In this document: piece after piece, positions 24,578 to 33,979 of the stretch | How the letters are laid out: each line of letters opens with the position of its first letter | Position numbering within the stretch: position 1 is the stretch's first letter | Assembly: GCA_038253325.1 (NCBI GenBank) | Contig: JBBSHE010000013.1 | Span: 1 to 64,000 of the forward strand | Reading direction: 5' to 3' | DNA from: JBBSHE01 sp038253325 | GTDB taxonomy: Bacteria; Actinomycetota; Actinomycetes; Propionibacteriales; Nocardioidaceae | DNA: 64,000 bases | Position numbers and translations under genes: made by a program | The notes under the pieces: generated by a model | Told to the model about the DNA's origin: nothing | The model's database searches: none | Seen by the model: the letters and a program-made list of their open reading frames with translations, nothing else

Positions 24578-27460
24578 TCAGCCCACCCGCAGCTTCCAGA
24601 GGCTGCGGCCATGAGTCGCCGCGAACAGCTGCCTGCCGCCTGGGTCGAGCGTCAACCCGTAGGTGGCGACCATCGGCAACCCCTCCGTCGCGACCCAGCT
24701 GTGGCTGCCCATCGTCCTGGTCAGCACACCGAAGTCCGTCGAAACGAACAGCGCCTTCGTGCTCGGGACATAGACGACGTCGGTGATGGGCTGGTCGCCG
24801 AGGTTGGCACTCAGGTCACGCACCCTGCCGGTGGACGTCTGCGGGTCCCAGTGCACCTCGTAGACGTGCCCACCCGGCGAGTACGCCGAGTAGCCCGAGT
24901 ACGAGATGAACACGTGGTGGGAGTTCGCCGGGTCGATCGCGATGCCGGAGACGAACCGTTGCGGCAACCCCAGCGTCTGGTCAACCTGCTGGTAGGTCAC
25001 CGCGTTCGGGTCGCTGGCGTTGGCGTTGGCCGAGAAGTAGACACCACCGAGGCGGGTCGCGGCCCACATCGTCCGGTCGTTGCTCGTAGCCCGTTCGACC
25101 GCGACGACGTAGTTGGAGGGGTTGCCACCAGACAGGTCGCCGGCGGCACGGCCGAGCGGTTGCCAGTCACCGCACGGACGTGGCCGGTTCGCGTAGTCGC
25201 CGGTCAGCTCGTTGCAGTACTTGTCGAGGAACGCGCGGTGGCCGCCGTTGTCGGTCGTGCGCCAGACGTGCTGGAGCCCGTCGAACACCGTGCCGCCAAC
25301 TCTCGGGTCAGCCGTGAGCGGGACGTAGAACGACGCTGCTTCACCCGAGTCCAGCAAGGGGTCACTGATCCAGTCCCATCCCGTGGGGCTACCACCATCG
25401 AAACTGACGTCGTGCTGCGGCGCGTAGTACGAGTGGTAGCGGATCCGTGCGTTGTCGGGGTTGAATCCCGACTGGCCACCATCACCTCCGACGGTCTCGG
25501 CGAAGCCGGCCGCCGCGTCGCTCTCCCACGTGCCGTTGTCCTGCGTACCGGCCTGCACCACGGCACCGTTGTCGGTGACGCTGGCACTTTGGTACTGGAG
25601 CGTCTGAAGCCCCCGGTTGAGCGACGTGTTCTTGGTGGGGATCGCCTTGAGGAACTGCTTGCAGTCTCTCAGCAGCGCTCCGCTGAGCCCACGGGCGGCG
25701 CACTCGGACGTACGGTTCACGTACGGCGCGCGCTGCCTGACGACCCCGCCGTCCGATCCGGTGAAGAACGTCTGGACATCGCGTGTCGGTGCAAACACCA
25801 GCGCGTGGTGGTCTGGGTGCAAACCGTTCGGCTTCTGCTGTGCGTCATTGGTCATGTCCGTGAAGTGGACCCCGGCGTCGGCAGAGCGGACCACCGCGCG
25901 ACCGTTGGAGTTGCCCGGACCGCCGAAAACCAGCAGCTCGGCGTAGTTCATCGAACCGGACAAGAAGACCTGGTCGGGCTTTCCGGGTGGGCTCGAGACG
26001 ACCATGTCGTACGAGCACTGGGCGTGGCAGAAGTTGTACGAACCGTACCCGGGCGTGCCATCCTTCGGGCTGGACAGCAGCTTCCAGGTCGGGTTGGCCG
26101 CTGTCGCGTTGTCGCTACGCAGCAACGCGGAGGTGGTGTTGCCGAAGTACGTCGCGTCACCGAGGTAGACGCGGGTCCTCCCGCTCGGCAGCGACGCCAG
26201 CGCGAACTCGACCCGGTTGGACAGGGATGTCGCCGGGTCACCGGGAGTCTTGATCGTGTAGATCTGTCTCCACTGACCGGAGCCGACGCGGCGGAAGAGT
26301 CCGTAGTCGAACATCGAAGCATAGACCGTCCCACGGTGGGTCCGGTCGTAGACGATCTTGGAGATCCCACCACGGAAATAGTCGCTCCCGGTCGGCGAGG
26401 TCGGGTCCACTGAGTCGGAGTCCTCGCTGAGACTGAGGTGCCAGGTCTGGCCGCCGTTGGTCGTCTCGTAGAGCCCGACCTTTGCCGAGCCAGGCGGCGT
26501 GAACCGGCCGCCGTTCGCCGACGACGAGCCGTGCCGGGCGACCGCGGTCCCGACGTAGATGTGCCGCCGGTCTCGTGGGTCGACGGCAATGCTGGAGATG
26601 GACCGGCTCACGGCGAAGTCGGATCCGCCGGCGAGGGTCGAGATGCGGTGGAATGTCCTGCCGCTGTTGGTCGACCGGTAGAGCCCGACGCCGGCCTCGG
26701 AGTCCCCGGATCCGTTGGGCTCGCCGGTTCCTACGTACAGGCCTCCGCGGGGAGACCGATACACGACACCGATCGCGGTCGACGGGATGTCGGAGCCGAT
26801 CGAGAACCAGTGCGGCATTGCCGCCAACGCATCGGTTGTCTTCCACAGCCCGCCGCCGGCCGTACCCGCGTAAAGCACGCAGCGGGCGACCGTGCAGGAC
26901 GTTCCGGGGAGCAGAGAGGTGACCCGGCCGGAGACGATTGCTCGAGTCCCGGTGTAGGTCGCCTCCTTCACCACGATGCCGCCGTTGGGTCCGATCGGCT
27001 TCCAGGTCTGCACCTGAGCCGTGCCCTGTGCCTTCATCAACAGCTGACGGCCCGCGTCCGTTCCCGCACGAGCCCGTGCGCTCGCGAACGCCTGGGACGC
27101 GAGCTGCTGGCGGAGTGGCGCGATGTAGGCATGGGGGTACGCCCGCTGGTCGTACGCCTCCTGCGCCGGCCCGTTGACGATCTCGCCCGAGGCCTCACCG
27201 CCCTTTTGCTGATCGAGCTTCTCGGCGACGTACGCGAGCGGCAGCCGATGGCTCGCCAGGCTCGGATACTTGTCCAGCGCCTTGGTCATCTGTCGAGATC
27301 CTTCGCGGATCCCAGCGTCATGCCGCTTGGAGGCTTCATGACGTTGCTGGGCCGGAGTGCCTCCCCGGCTGACGATCAGAAAGGCTCCGACGACGATGAC
27401 CGCCGCGAGGAGTGCGACACCGGGAAGGATCCTCTTCCACAAACGGGTGCGACTGGGCAC
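24578..27460 (-). CDS. Large BNR/VPS10-like beta-propeller surface protein
   Basis: 960 residues from GTG 27460 with GGGAG as ribosome site. An N-terminal hydrophobic helix (about residues 11-31) without a clear cleavage site anchors it. The body holds many BNR-type units (S/G-x-D-x-G-x-T-W/F), such as YRSTNSGRTFHRI, YETTNGGQTWHLS, WRTTDNGGH and VLTRTMGSHSW, as in sialidases and sortilin (VPS10) propellers. Sialidase catalytic residues (the Arg triad, RIP motif) are not evident, so a binding or structural role is more likely. It faces outside the cell. A perfect 16-base palindrome precedes the gene. Confidence 0.78.
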   Translation of the reverse strand: MPSRTRLWKRILPGVALLAAVIVVGAFLIVSRGGTPAQQRHEASKRHDAGIREGSRQMTKALDKYPSLASHRLPLAYVAEKLDQQKGGEASGEIVNGPAQEAYDQRAYPHAYIAPLRQQLASQAFASARARAGTDAGRQLLMKAQGTAQVQTWKPIGPNGGIVVKEATYTGTRAIVSGRVTSLLPGTSCTVARCVLYAGTAGGGLWKTTDALAAMPHWFSIGSDIPSTAIGVVYRSPRGGLYVGTGEPNGSGDSEAGVGLYRSTNSGRTFHRISTLAGGSDFAVSRSISSIAVDPRDRRHIYVGTAVARHGSSSANGGRFTPPGSAKVGLYETTNGGQTWHLSLSEDSDSVDPTSPTGSDYFRGGISKIVYDRTHRGTVYASMFDYGLFRRVGSGQWRQIYTIKTPGDPATSLSNRVEFALASLPSGRTRVYLGDATYFGNTTSALLRSDNATAANPTWKLLSSPKDGTPGYGSYNFCHAQCSYDMVVSSPPGKPDQVFLSGSMNYAELLVFGGPGNSNGRAVVRSADAGVHFTDMTNDAQQKPNGLHPDHHALVFAPTRDVQTFFTGSDGGVVRQRAPYVNRTSECAARGLSGALLRDCKQFLKAIPTKNTSLNRGLQTLQYQSASVTDNGAVVQAGTQDNGTWESDAAAGFAETVGGDGGQSGFNPDNARIRYHSYYAPQHDVSFDGGSPTGWDWISDPLLDSGEAASFYVPLTADPRVGGTVFDGLQHVWRTTDNGGHRAFLDKYCNELTGDYANRPRPCGDWQPLGRAAGDLSGGNPSNYVVAVERATSNDRTMWAATRLGGVYFSANANASDPNAVTYQQVDQTLGLPQRFVSGIAIDPANSHHVFISYSGYSAYSPGGHVYEVHWDPQTSTGRVRDLSANLGDQPITDVVYVPSTKALFVSTDFGVLTRTMGSHSWVATEGLPMVATYGLTLDPGGRQLFAATHGRSLWKLRVG

Positions 27461-27489
27461 GGTTTCTCCCTAACTCCGAGACATCGAGC

Positions 27490-27505
27490 GAGTCCGATCG
27501 GACTC
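27490..27505. promoter_or_regulatory. Perfect 16-base palindrome upstream of the BNR gene
   Basis: GAGTCCGATCGGACTC is fully self-complementary and is centred 37 bases before the BNR start codon, where an operator or promoter element would lie. No regulator gene is adjacent, so the binding protein is unknown. Confidence 0.45.
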
Positions 27506-27544
27506 CACGCTCATGATGAACCAAGGTTGGCCCGAGCGCCAGAC

Positions 27545-28453
27545 TTATCCGGATTCAAGTCGCTTCAACTTCGTGTCGGCGGTGGCGCCGCGTCGACGGG
27601 CGGCTTGTAGCTCGCGGTCGGCCACGCTACGGGCGCGTCGGGCTGCGCTGAGGTCGCCGGCGGCGGCATCGGCCTCACTGCGGGCTTGGTCGAGCGCAGC
27701 CTCGAGCTCTCCGACCCGAGTCCGCAACTCGGCCACTCGCGCGGTGTGGGAGCTCACCGCTTGCTCTGCGTCGCCGAGCGCCCTTTCGGCCTCGGCGCGT
27801 CCGGCCTCAGCATCTCGAGCCGCCTCACGTGCCTTGTCGATGCGCACGCGGGCGCCGCCACCGTGGTCGCTGGTAACGGTACGGCTCCCGTTTGCGCGAC
27901 GACCGCTGCGTGGGGGCTTGGCTGACCGGGCTGCGGTCGCCAGCACGACAGCGCCGGCGAGGTCCACGGGGTCGAACCCGTTGGACGACAACGCGGTGAC
28001 GAGGCGGCTCGTGCGAACCGCGTCGGCCGCGGCGGGATCGGCCACCGCGGCCTGGAGCGTGGCTTCGACCTCACGTGCGACGCTCTCGCTCACTGGGCGT
28101 CCGGCGTTGTCGGCCAGGACGCGTGCCTGCTGAGCGAGCTCGTCGACGAGCCTACGTCGCTGGCCGGACAGCGTGCGCAGCTGTTCGCCGTCCCGGTCCT
28201 CCTGAGCCACCCGCAGCGCTGCCCCCAGCTCGAACAGCTCCTGCAGCTGGTCGGTGTACTCGCGGCTGAGAACGTTGACGAGCCATGCGCTCCGCGTCGG
28301 ACGCCGCCAGGTCTTGATCACCCTCGCGACATCTGGTTGGCCAGCACTGCGAGCCTCGGCTGCCTCGTGCTCGCGTGCCCCGGTGAACTCGTCGGGATCG
28401 AGCGCATACAGACGATCGGCGACTGCGACCAGCCCGAGATCATCGGTCACCAT
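27545..28453 (-). CDS. Coiled-coil protein of unknown function
   Basis: 302 residues. The N-terminal ~130 residues contain RLYALDPDEFTGAREHEAAEAR and IKTWRRPTRSAWLVNVLSR, a pattern of a conserved actinobacterial family without assigned role. Residues about 200-290 are an Ala/Glu/Arg-rich heptad coiled coil (AREAARDAEAGRAEAERAL and following). No signal peptide or helix for membrane insertion. It begins close to the upstream end of the methyltransferase gene on the same strand. Confidence 0.72.
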   Translation of the reverse strand: MVTDDLGLVAVADRLYALDPDEFTGAREHEAAEARSAGQPDVARVIKTWRRPTRSAWLVNVLSREYTDQLQELFELGAALRVAQEDRDGEQLRTLSGQRRRLVDELAQQARVLADNAGRPVSESVAREVEATLQAAVADPAAADAVRTSRLVTALSSNGFDPVDLAGAVVLATAARSAKPPRSGRRANGSRTVTSDHGGGARVRIDKAREAARDAEAGRAEAERALGDAEQAVSSHTARVAELRTRVGELEAALDQARSEADAAAGDLSAARRARSVADRELQAARRRGATADTKLKRLESG

Positions 28454-28510
28454 GATCCTTGCCTCCCACCGGCCGACTTGCCCAGCCTCTGCCCGAACGG
28501 GTCGACGACG

Positions 28511-29122
28511 TCACGTTCCACGCTCGAATGCGAGAACGGTGAACGTTGGATCAGCGGCGCCTTCGCGCCCTTGACCGATTCCGACGAATGTCACCTCACC
28601 CTTGACGACGAACCCGTACGTCTGTGCACGTGACGTCACCAGATCCCGCCGATCGGAACCGTCCTGGGTGGCGTACCCGTGCGAGGACGCCTTGTCGACG
28701 GTCGTCGCGAAGACACCACCGGAACACAGGACACGGGCGGCCTCCGCGATGACGGGCTGGGAGTCGTCGAGCAGATGAAGCAGCCAGACGGCCATCACGG
28801 CGGTCACGCTGTGGTCGGCGAACGGCAGGTGTCGGGCGTCACCACGGACGACCCGCCCGGGCAGTCGTTGCTGGGCGAGCGACAGCATGCCGTGCGACTG
28901 GTCGAGGACAAGAACCTCTCGACCCGTCTCGGCGACCGCGGCCGAGACGATGCCGGTGCCGCCCGCAACGTCGACGACGAGACCATCACCTGCGAGCAGA
29001 CTTGCGATGGCCGCGGCGGCCGCCCTCGCGCGCGGCTCACCGCCACGGGTCGCGTCGTACCAGGCCGCCTGCTCGTCGTAGTCCGGCATCGGCGGATGCG
29101 CCGGTCGTGCCCGCCCGGTCAT
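28511..29122 (-). CDS. Class I SAM-dependent methyltransferase
   Basis: 203 residues from ATG 29122, which overlaps the rlmN stop by four bases (ATGA). Motif I is VVDVAGGTGIVSAAV, followed by an acidic strand end (VLVLDQS), motif RGDARHLPFAD and AVWLLHLLDD. These are the Methyltransf_11 hallmarks. Small-molecule type; substrate unknown. Coupling to rlmN is probably positional only. Confidence 0.82.
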   Translation of the reverse strand: MTGRARPAHPPMPDYDEQAAWYDATRGGEPRARAAAAAIASLLAGDGLVVDVAGGTGIVSAAVAETGREVLVLDQSHGMLSLAQQRLPGRVVRGDARHLPFADHSVTAVMAVWLLHLLDDSQPVIAEAARVLCSGGVFATTVDKASSHGYATQDGSDRRDLVTSRAQTYGFVVKGEVTFVGIGQGREGAADPTFTVLAFERGT

Positions 29123-30261
29123 CGGCTTGCTGGAGTCGTCGCGGCCAGCTGTCCGCATGCCCCGTCGATCTCGCGCCCCCGGGTGTCGCGAACCGTGGTC
29201 GGGACACCCTTGGCCTCGATCCGGCGAAGGAACTCCCGCTGGTCCTCGGGTCGCGACGCGGTCCACCTCGACCCCGGCGTCGGGTTCAGCGGAATCAGGT
29301 TGACGTGCACCCAGCCCCAGTCGCCGTACGAGGTGAGCACGTCCGCCAGCATGTCGGCACGCCAGCCCTGGTCGTTGACGTCCTTGATCAGCGCGTACTC
29401 GATCGACACCCGCCGCTTGGTCGCCTGCGCGTAATCCCACGCCGCCTCGACGGCCTGGCGCACGGTCCACCGGGTGTTGATGGGGATGAGCTCGTTGCGG
29501 AGCTCGTCGTCCGGTGCGTGCAGAGACAACGCGAGCGTGAGCGGTAGGCCCTCGGTGGCGAGCTGACGCACCCGAGGCACCAGGCCGACGGTCGAAACGG
29601 TGATGCCGCGGGCAGACATGCCGAGTCCGTCAGGGTCGCGATCCGTGAGACGACGCACCGCCGTCATCACGGCCCGGTAGTTCGCCATCGGCTCGCCCAT
29701 GCCCATGAACACGACGTTCGATACCCGACCGCGTCCACCCGGCACCTCGTCTCGAGCGAGCGAGCGCGCTCCTGCGACGACCTGGTCGACGATCTCTGCC
29801 GCGGACAGGTTGCGCTGAAGGCCCGCTTGCCCGGTGGCGCAGAAGGGGCAGGCCATTCCGCACCCGGCCTGCGAAGAGACGCACATCGTGACCCGACCGG
29901 GGTACCGCATCAGGACCGACTCGACCAGCACTCCGTCGAACAGCCGCCACAGCGTCTTGCGGGTCGCTCCGCCGTCGGCTTCCTGGGTGCGGACGGGCGT
30001 GAGCAGGGGCGGCAGCAACGTACGCACGAGCTCGTCGCGCCGCCCGGCTGGAAGGTCCGTCATCTCGTCCGGATCGTCCACCAGCCGAGTGAAGTAGTGC
30101 CGCGACAACTGCCGAGCCCGATATCCCGGAAGGCCCGCTCCCTCGACCAGATGCGTGCGCTCGCCCGGATCCAGGTCGGCGAGGTGGCGTGGCGGTCGGG
30201 ACCGACCGCTCGGCGCGCCGGACACGCCTTGAAGCGAGGTTCGGGGAGTGGTCTCGGGCAT
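29119..30261 (-). CDS. rlmN: 23S rRNA/tRNA adenine-C2 methyltransferase RlmN
   Basis: 380 residues from ATG 30261 (a GTG three codons earlier is possible). The radical-SAM cluster motif CGMACPFCATGQ, the GMGEPMANY loop and the C-terminal DIDGACGQL-like cysteine are all present. It methylates A2503 of 23S rRNA and A37 of some tRNAs. It is next to the frr-cdsA group as in most actinobacteria. Confidence 0.93.
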   Translation of the reverse strand: MPETTPRTSLQGVSGAPSGRSRPPRHLADLDPGERTHLVEGAGLPGYRARQLSRHYFTRLVDDPDEMTDLPAGRRDELVRTLLPPLLTPVRTQEADGGATRKTLWRLFDGVLVESVLMRYPGRVTMCVSSQAGCGMACPFCATGQAGLQRNLSAAEIVDQVVAGARSLARDEVPGGRGRVSNVVFMGMGEPMANYRAVMTAVRRLTDRDPDGLGMSARGITVSTVGLVPRVRQLATEGLPLTLALSLHAPDDELRNELIPINTRWTVRQAVEAAWDYAQATKRRVSIEYALIKDVNDQGWRADMLADVLTSYGDWGWVHVNLIPLNPTPGSRWTASRPEDQREFLRRIEAKGVPTTVRDTRGREIDGACGQLAATTPASR

Positions 30262-30266
30262 GACGT

Positions 30267-30848
30267 TCACGAGTCTAGGAACTCGCCCCACGCCATGGCA
30301 GGAACAATCTCGCCGTCTGGTTCGACCTCGAACGAGCAGTGGTCCGGCATCCGAAGCGCTCGCCATTCTGCGGTCGCCGGTGTACGGCCGGTCAGAGCCC
30401 CCACCAGGAGCGTGAGCGCCGTGCCGTGGCTGACGAGGACGCAGTCACGGCCGCCGCAGTCGAGCACGATCTGCTCGAGGGCCGACACGACCCGCTCGGT
30501 GACTGCGTCGCGCGACTCCCACGACCGACCGGCCGGAACCGTCCCGTCGGTCAGGAAAGCGGCCACCGCCACCTCGAACTCGCCGGAGTCCTCGTACCAG
30601 GCGCCGGAACGCTCGGCCTCACGTAGGTCCGTGACGACCGTCGCTTCCGGCGCGAGCAGCAGCTCGGCCGTCTGCCGGGCCTTCGACTCCGGTGACGTGA
30701 ACCACCGGGCATCCGCCGGTAGTACTCCGCTGTCGCGAAGCGCGGCCGCGGAACAGTCACTCGGCAGCCGCCACCGCCCGGGCGGTACTTCCGGATCGAT
30801 GCTCGATCGGGCATGGCGTACAAGGTGGATCGCGCTCACATCCTTCAC
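30267..30848 (-). CDS. Histidine phosphatase (phosphoglycerate mutase-like)
   Basis: 193 residues from GTG 30848, which shares a base with the cdsA stop (TAGTG). The phosphate-binding HLVRHARSS (RHG-type with Ala) is at the N-terminus; TSPESKARQTAEL and a second catalytic histidine in VLVSHGTAL follow. Typical of the two-histidine phosphatase superfamily acting on small phosphates. Substrate not deducible. Confidence 0.85.
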   Translation of the reverse strand: MKDVSAIHLVRHARSSIDPEVPPGRWRLPSDCSAAALRDSGVLPADARWFTSPESKARQTAELLLAPEATVVTDLREAERSGAWYEDSGEFEVAVAAFLTDGTVPAGRSWESRDAVTERVVSALEQIVLDCGGRDCVLVSHGTALTLLVGALTGRTPATAEWRALRMPDHCSFEVEPDGEIVPAMAWGEFLDS

Positions 30849-31690
30849 TACCTCGTGACGTCGACCCAGAAGTGCAGCACCAACCACACCAGCGGGACCG
30901 CGGCGAGCAACGAGTCGAGGCGATCCATGATGCCGCCGTGTCCGGGCAGCACGTTGCTCATGTCCTTGATCCTCAGATCGCGTTTGATCAGTGACTCCGC
31001 GAGGTCACCGAACGTAGCCGCGACGACAACGACGGCACCGAGCACGACACCGACCCACCAACGGCCACCGAGCAGCACGACGACGCACAGCACACCGATG
31101 CCGACACAGGCGACGGCCGAGCCGACGAAACCCTCCCAGGTCTTCTTTGGGCTGATGCTCGGGGCCATCGGGTGCTTTCCGAAGATCACTCCGGAGATGT
31201 AGCCACCCGTGTCGGATGCGGCCACGACTGCCATGAACGTGATCACCCGTCGTACGCCGTCGCCGGGATGCAGCAGCAACACCACGAACGACGCCAGAAA
31301 CGGTGCGTAGACCAGGCAGAAGACCGTGGCCGTCGTGTCTCGTACGAAGCCGCTCGGGCCCCGAGGCATCCGCCACAGGACACCCAAGAGCACCGAGGCG
31401 GCGAGGGCAAACGCGAGAACGCCGGTCCCGCCGTAGTACGCGCCGGTGACCATCGCAATGGCCCCTGCACACATGGGCAGGAGCGGTATCCAGGTCTGCG
31501 CCTGCGCAAGCGCCCGACCGAGCTCCCACAGGCCGACCAGGATCGCCGCGATGACCACGACCAGGAACAGATCCTTGACGAACGCAAGCGACGCGATGAT
31601 CACGACGGCAAGAACCGCCGCCACTCCGAGTGCGGCCGAGAGGTCGCGGCCCGCGCGAGACGTGTTGGCCGGCGCCTCGACGGCTTTCAC
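30848..31690 (-). CDS. cdsA: Phosphatidate cytidylyltransferase
   Basis: 280 residues from GTG 31690, with about eight membrane helices. The family signature is KRDLRIKDMSNVLPGHGGIMDRLDS near the C-terminus, split here as KRDLRIKDMSN and LPGHGGIMDRLD, plus SPKKTWEG in the middle. It makes CDP-diacylglycerol from phosphatidate and CTP for phospholipid synthesis. Three bases downstream of frr. Confidence 0.93.
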   Translation of the reverse strand: MKAVEAPANTSRAGRDLSAALGVAAVLAVVIIASLAFVKDLFLVVVIAAILVGLWELGRALAQAQTWIPLLPMCAGAIAMVTGAYYGGTGVLAFALAASVLLGVLWRMPRGPSGFVRDTTATVFCLVYAPFLASFVVLLLHPGDGVRRVITFMAVVAASDTGGYISGVIFGKHPMAPSISPKKTWEGFVGSAVACVGIGVLCVVVLLGGRWWVGVVLGAVVVVAATFGDLAESLIKRDLRIKDMSNVLPGHGGIMDRLDSLLAAVPLVWLVLHFWVDVTR

Positions 31691-31693
31691 CCG

Positions 31694-32251
31694 TCAGACC
31701 TCAAGAAGCTCGGCCTCCTTGTGCTTGAGCAGCTCGTCGATGCCGTCGACATGCTTCTTCGTCATGGCGTCCAACCGCTTCTCGGCGCCCGTGACGTCGT
31801 CCTCACCGACGTCACCGTCCTTCTGGGCCCGCTCGAGCTGCTGTTTGGCGTGTCGCCGGATGTTGCGGACGGCGACCCGTGCGTCCTCCGCCTTCGACCT
31901 GGCGAGCTTGATGTACTCCTTGCGCCGCTCCTCGGTCAGCTCCGGCATCACGACCCGGAGCACGTCGCCGTTGTTGGTCGGGTTGACGCCGAGGTCCGAG
32001 TCTCGGATTGCCTTCTCGATCGCCGTCAACGCCTGCGGGTCGTAGGCGCTGATCGTCACGACCCGCGGTTCGGGGTTGTGGAACGACGCAAGCTGCTGGA
32101 TCGGGGTCGGTGTGCCGTAGTACTCGGCCGTCAGCTTCGCGAACATTGCCGGATGCGCTCGCCCCGTGCGTATCGTCGCGAAGTCTTCACGGGCAACCGA
32201 CACCGCCTTGTCCATCTTGCCATCGGCTTCGCGAAGGGTTTGGTCGATCAC
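31694..32251 (-). CDS. frr: Ribosome recycling factor
   Basis: 185 residues, exactly the family length, from GTG 32251 with AGGAG six bases upstream. Sequence runs from the helix IDQTLREADGKMDKAV through RTGRAHPAMF to the C-terminal three-helix bundle (AKQQLERAQKDGDVGEDDV). With EF-G it splits post-termination ribosomes. Part of rpsB-tsf-pyrH-frr-cdsA. Confidence 0.95.
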   Translation of the reverse strand: MIDQTLREADGKMDKAVSVAREDFATIRTGRAHPAMFAKLTAEYYGTPTPIQQLASFHNPEPRVVTISAYDPQALTAIEKAIRDSDLGVNPTNNGDVLRVVMPELTEERRKEYIKLARSKAEDARVAVRNIRRHAKQQLERAQKDGDVGEDDVTGAEKRLDAMTKKHVDGIDELLKHKEAELLEV

Positions 32252-32279
32252 GCGAGTCTCCTGTTCCTCGGTGGCGCCA

Positions 32280-33026
32280 TCAACGGTTGTCGCCCACGTA
32301 GGTGCCGATTTTCTCACCCCGGACGATCCTGGCGACGGCGCCCTCGTCCAGCATCCCGAAGACGACCATCGGCAGGTGGTTCTCCATGCACAGGGCGAAC
32401 GCCGTTGCATCGGCGACTCTCAGCCCGGCGGCAAGGGCCTCTTGATATGTCAACGTGTCGAGCTTGGTCGCGGTCGGGTCGAGACGTGGATCTGCGGTGT
32501 ACACACCGTCGACGCCGTTCTTGCCCATCAAGACGACCTCGCACTTCGTCTCCAAGGCGCGTTGAGCCGCGACGGTGTCGGTGGAGAAGAACGGCATGCC
32601 GGCGCCGGCCCCGAAGATGACCGCGCGACCCTTCTCGAGGTGCCGGATCGCACGCCGGGGAATGTACGGCTCGGCGACCTGGCCCATCGTGATCGCGGTC
32701 TGGACCCGGGTCTCGACGCCCTTCTTCTCGAGGAAGTCCTGGAGCGCCAGGCAGTTCATCACGATCCCGAGCATGCCCATGTAGTCCGCGCGAGCGCGGT
32801 CCATGCCGCGCTGCTGGAGCTCCGCGCCGCGGAAGAAGTTCCCACCGCCGAGCACGATGGCGACCTGGACACCGTCGCGTACCACGGTGGCGATCTCACT
32901 GGCGATCTGATCCACGACGTCGGGGTCTAGGCCGACGTGCCCGCCGCCGAGCACCTCACCGGAAAGCTTGAGCAACACCCGGTGGTATGCCATGGGTGCC
33001 GGTTCCGCCGACTCTGACAGCTCCAC
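32280..33026 (-). CDS. pyrH: UMP kinase
   Basis: 248 residues; GTG 33026 has GGGAGG nearby, whereas the internal ATG at 32993 has no ribosome site. LLKLSGEVLGG, VLGGGNFFRG and the glycine-rich GAGAGMPFFSTDT are the amino-acid-kinase-fold motifs of bacterial PyrH. It converts UMP to UDP and is normally controlled by GTP and UTP. Located between tsf and frr. Confidence 0.94.
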   Translation of the reverse strand: MELSESAEPAPMAYHRVLLKLSGEVLGGGHVGLDPDVVDQIASEIATVVRDGVQVAIVLGGGNFFRGAELQQRGMDRARADYMGMLGIVMNCLALQDFLEKKGVETRVQTAITMGQVAEPYIPRRAIRHLEKGRAVIFGAGAGMPFFSTDTVAAQRALETKCEVVLMGKNGVDGVYTADPRLDPTATKLDTLTYQEALAAGLRVADATAFALCMENHLPMVVFGMLDEGAVARIVRGEKIGTYVGDNR

Positions 33027-33071
33027 TGCTCCGGCCTCCCTCTACGTCCTGGTGGCCCGATCTTGCCGTAC

Positions 33072-33887
33072 CTACTGGCCGATCTCGAAACGCGCGAACC
33101 GTCGTACGACGACACCGGCGTCGTCGAGCAGCTGGCGTACGGTCCGCTTCGAGTCGGTGACCGAAGCCTGCTCGAGCAGGCACACGTCTTTGAAGAAGCC
33201 GTTCACGCGGCCTTCTACGACCTTGGGCACGGCCTGCTCCGGCTTGCCCTCCTCGCGAGCTGTCGCCTCGGCGATTTCGCGCTCCTTGGCGACGACGTCC
33301 ACGGGTACGTCGTCACGGTGAACATATTGCGGGCGCATCGCGGCGATCTGCATCGCCGCCGTGCGTGCCGCGTTCGCGTCGCCGCCTTCGTACTCGACCA
33401 AGACGCCGACCGCAGGCGGGAGGTCCCGCGCGCGCCGGTGCAGGTACGTCGTCGTCGTCCCTTGGAAGACGGCGACGCGCCCCAGCTGAAGCTTCTCACC
33501 GATCACGACTGCCATCGCCTGAATCGCCTCATCGACGGTCGTGCCGTCCTCGAGCCTGACGTCTGCCAAGTCGCCTGCGTCCGCGATCTTCGCGGTGTCC
33601 GCGGCGGCCGCGATCCGGTCGGCGAGCGCGATGAACTGCTCGTTCTTGGCGACGAAGTCCGTCTCCGAGTTGAGCTCGACGAGTGCGGATCCGCTCGCTG
33701 CCACGAGTCCGGAGGTCGCGTCACGTTCGGCACCGCGCTTGGCGGCCTTGGCGGCACCCCTCACCCGGAGGATCTCGATCGCCTTCTCGGAGTCGCCGCC
33801 GGCATCCTCGAGCGCCTTCTTGGCATCCATCATTCCCGCGCCGGTCCGGTCGCGGAGCTTCTTAACGTCGGTGGCTGCGATGGCCAT
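33072..33887 (-). CDS. tsf: Elongation factor Ts
   Basis: 271 residues from ATG 33887. The UBA-like N-terminus DVKKLRDRTGAGMMDAKKAL and the exchange-core TDFVAKNEQF are typical. It releases GDP from EF-Tu. Ninety-two bases separate it from rpsB, with a hairpin in between. Confidence 0.95.
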   Translation of the reverse strand: MAIAATDVKKLRDRTGAGMMDAKKALEDAGGDSEKAIEILRVRGAAKAAKRGAERDATSGLVAASGSALVELNSETDFVAKNEQFIALADRIAAAADTAKIADAGDLADVRLEDGTTVDEAIQAMAVVIGEKLQLGRVAVFQGTTTTYLHRRARDLPPAVGVLVEYEGGDANAARTAAMQIAAMRPQYVHRDDVPVDVVAKEREIAEATAREEGKPEQAVPKVVEGRVNGFFKDVCLLEQASVTDSKRTVRQLLDDAGVVVRRFARFEIGQ

Positions 33888-33910
33888 CAGCGGCTCTTCT
33901 CTCAGTGCAT

Positions 33911-33927
33911 CCCGAGCCAGACTCGGG
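33911..33927 (-). terminator. Hairpin between rpsB and tsf
   Basis: CCCGAG-N5-CTCGGG forms a short 6-base stem in the 92-base rpsB-tsf gap. Short stem and no T-run make it a partial terminator or attenuator at most, which would lower tsf relative to rpsB. Confidence 0.4.
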
Positions 33928-33979
33928 TCCTCCGCCCCTGTCGGACGGCGGTGTTCGTATGGATGGACGAGTGGGGTGG

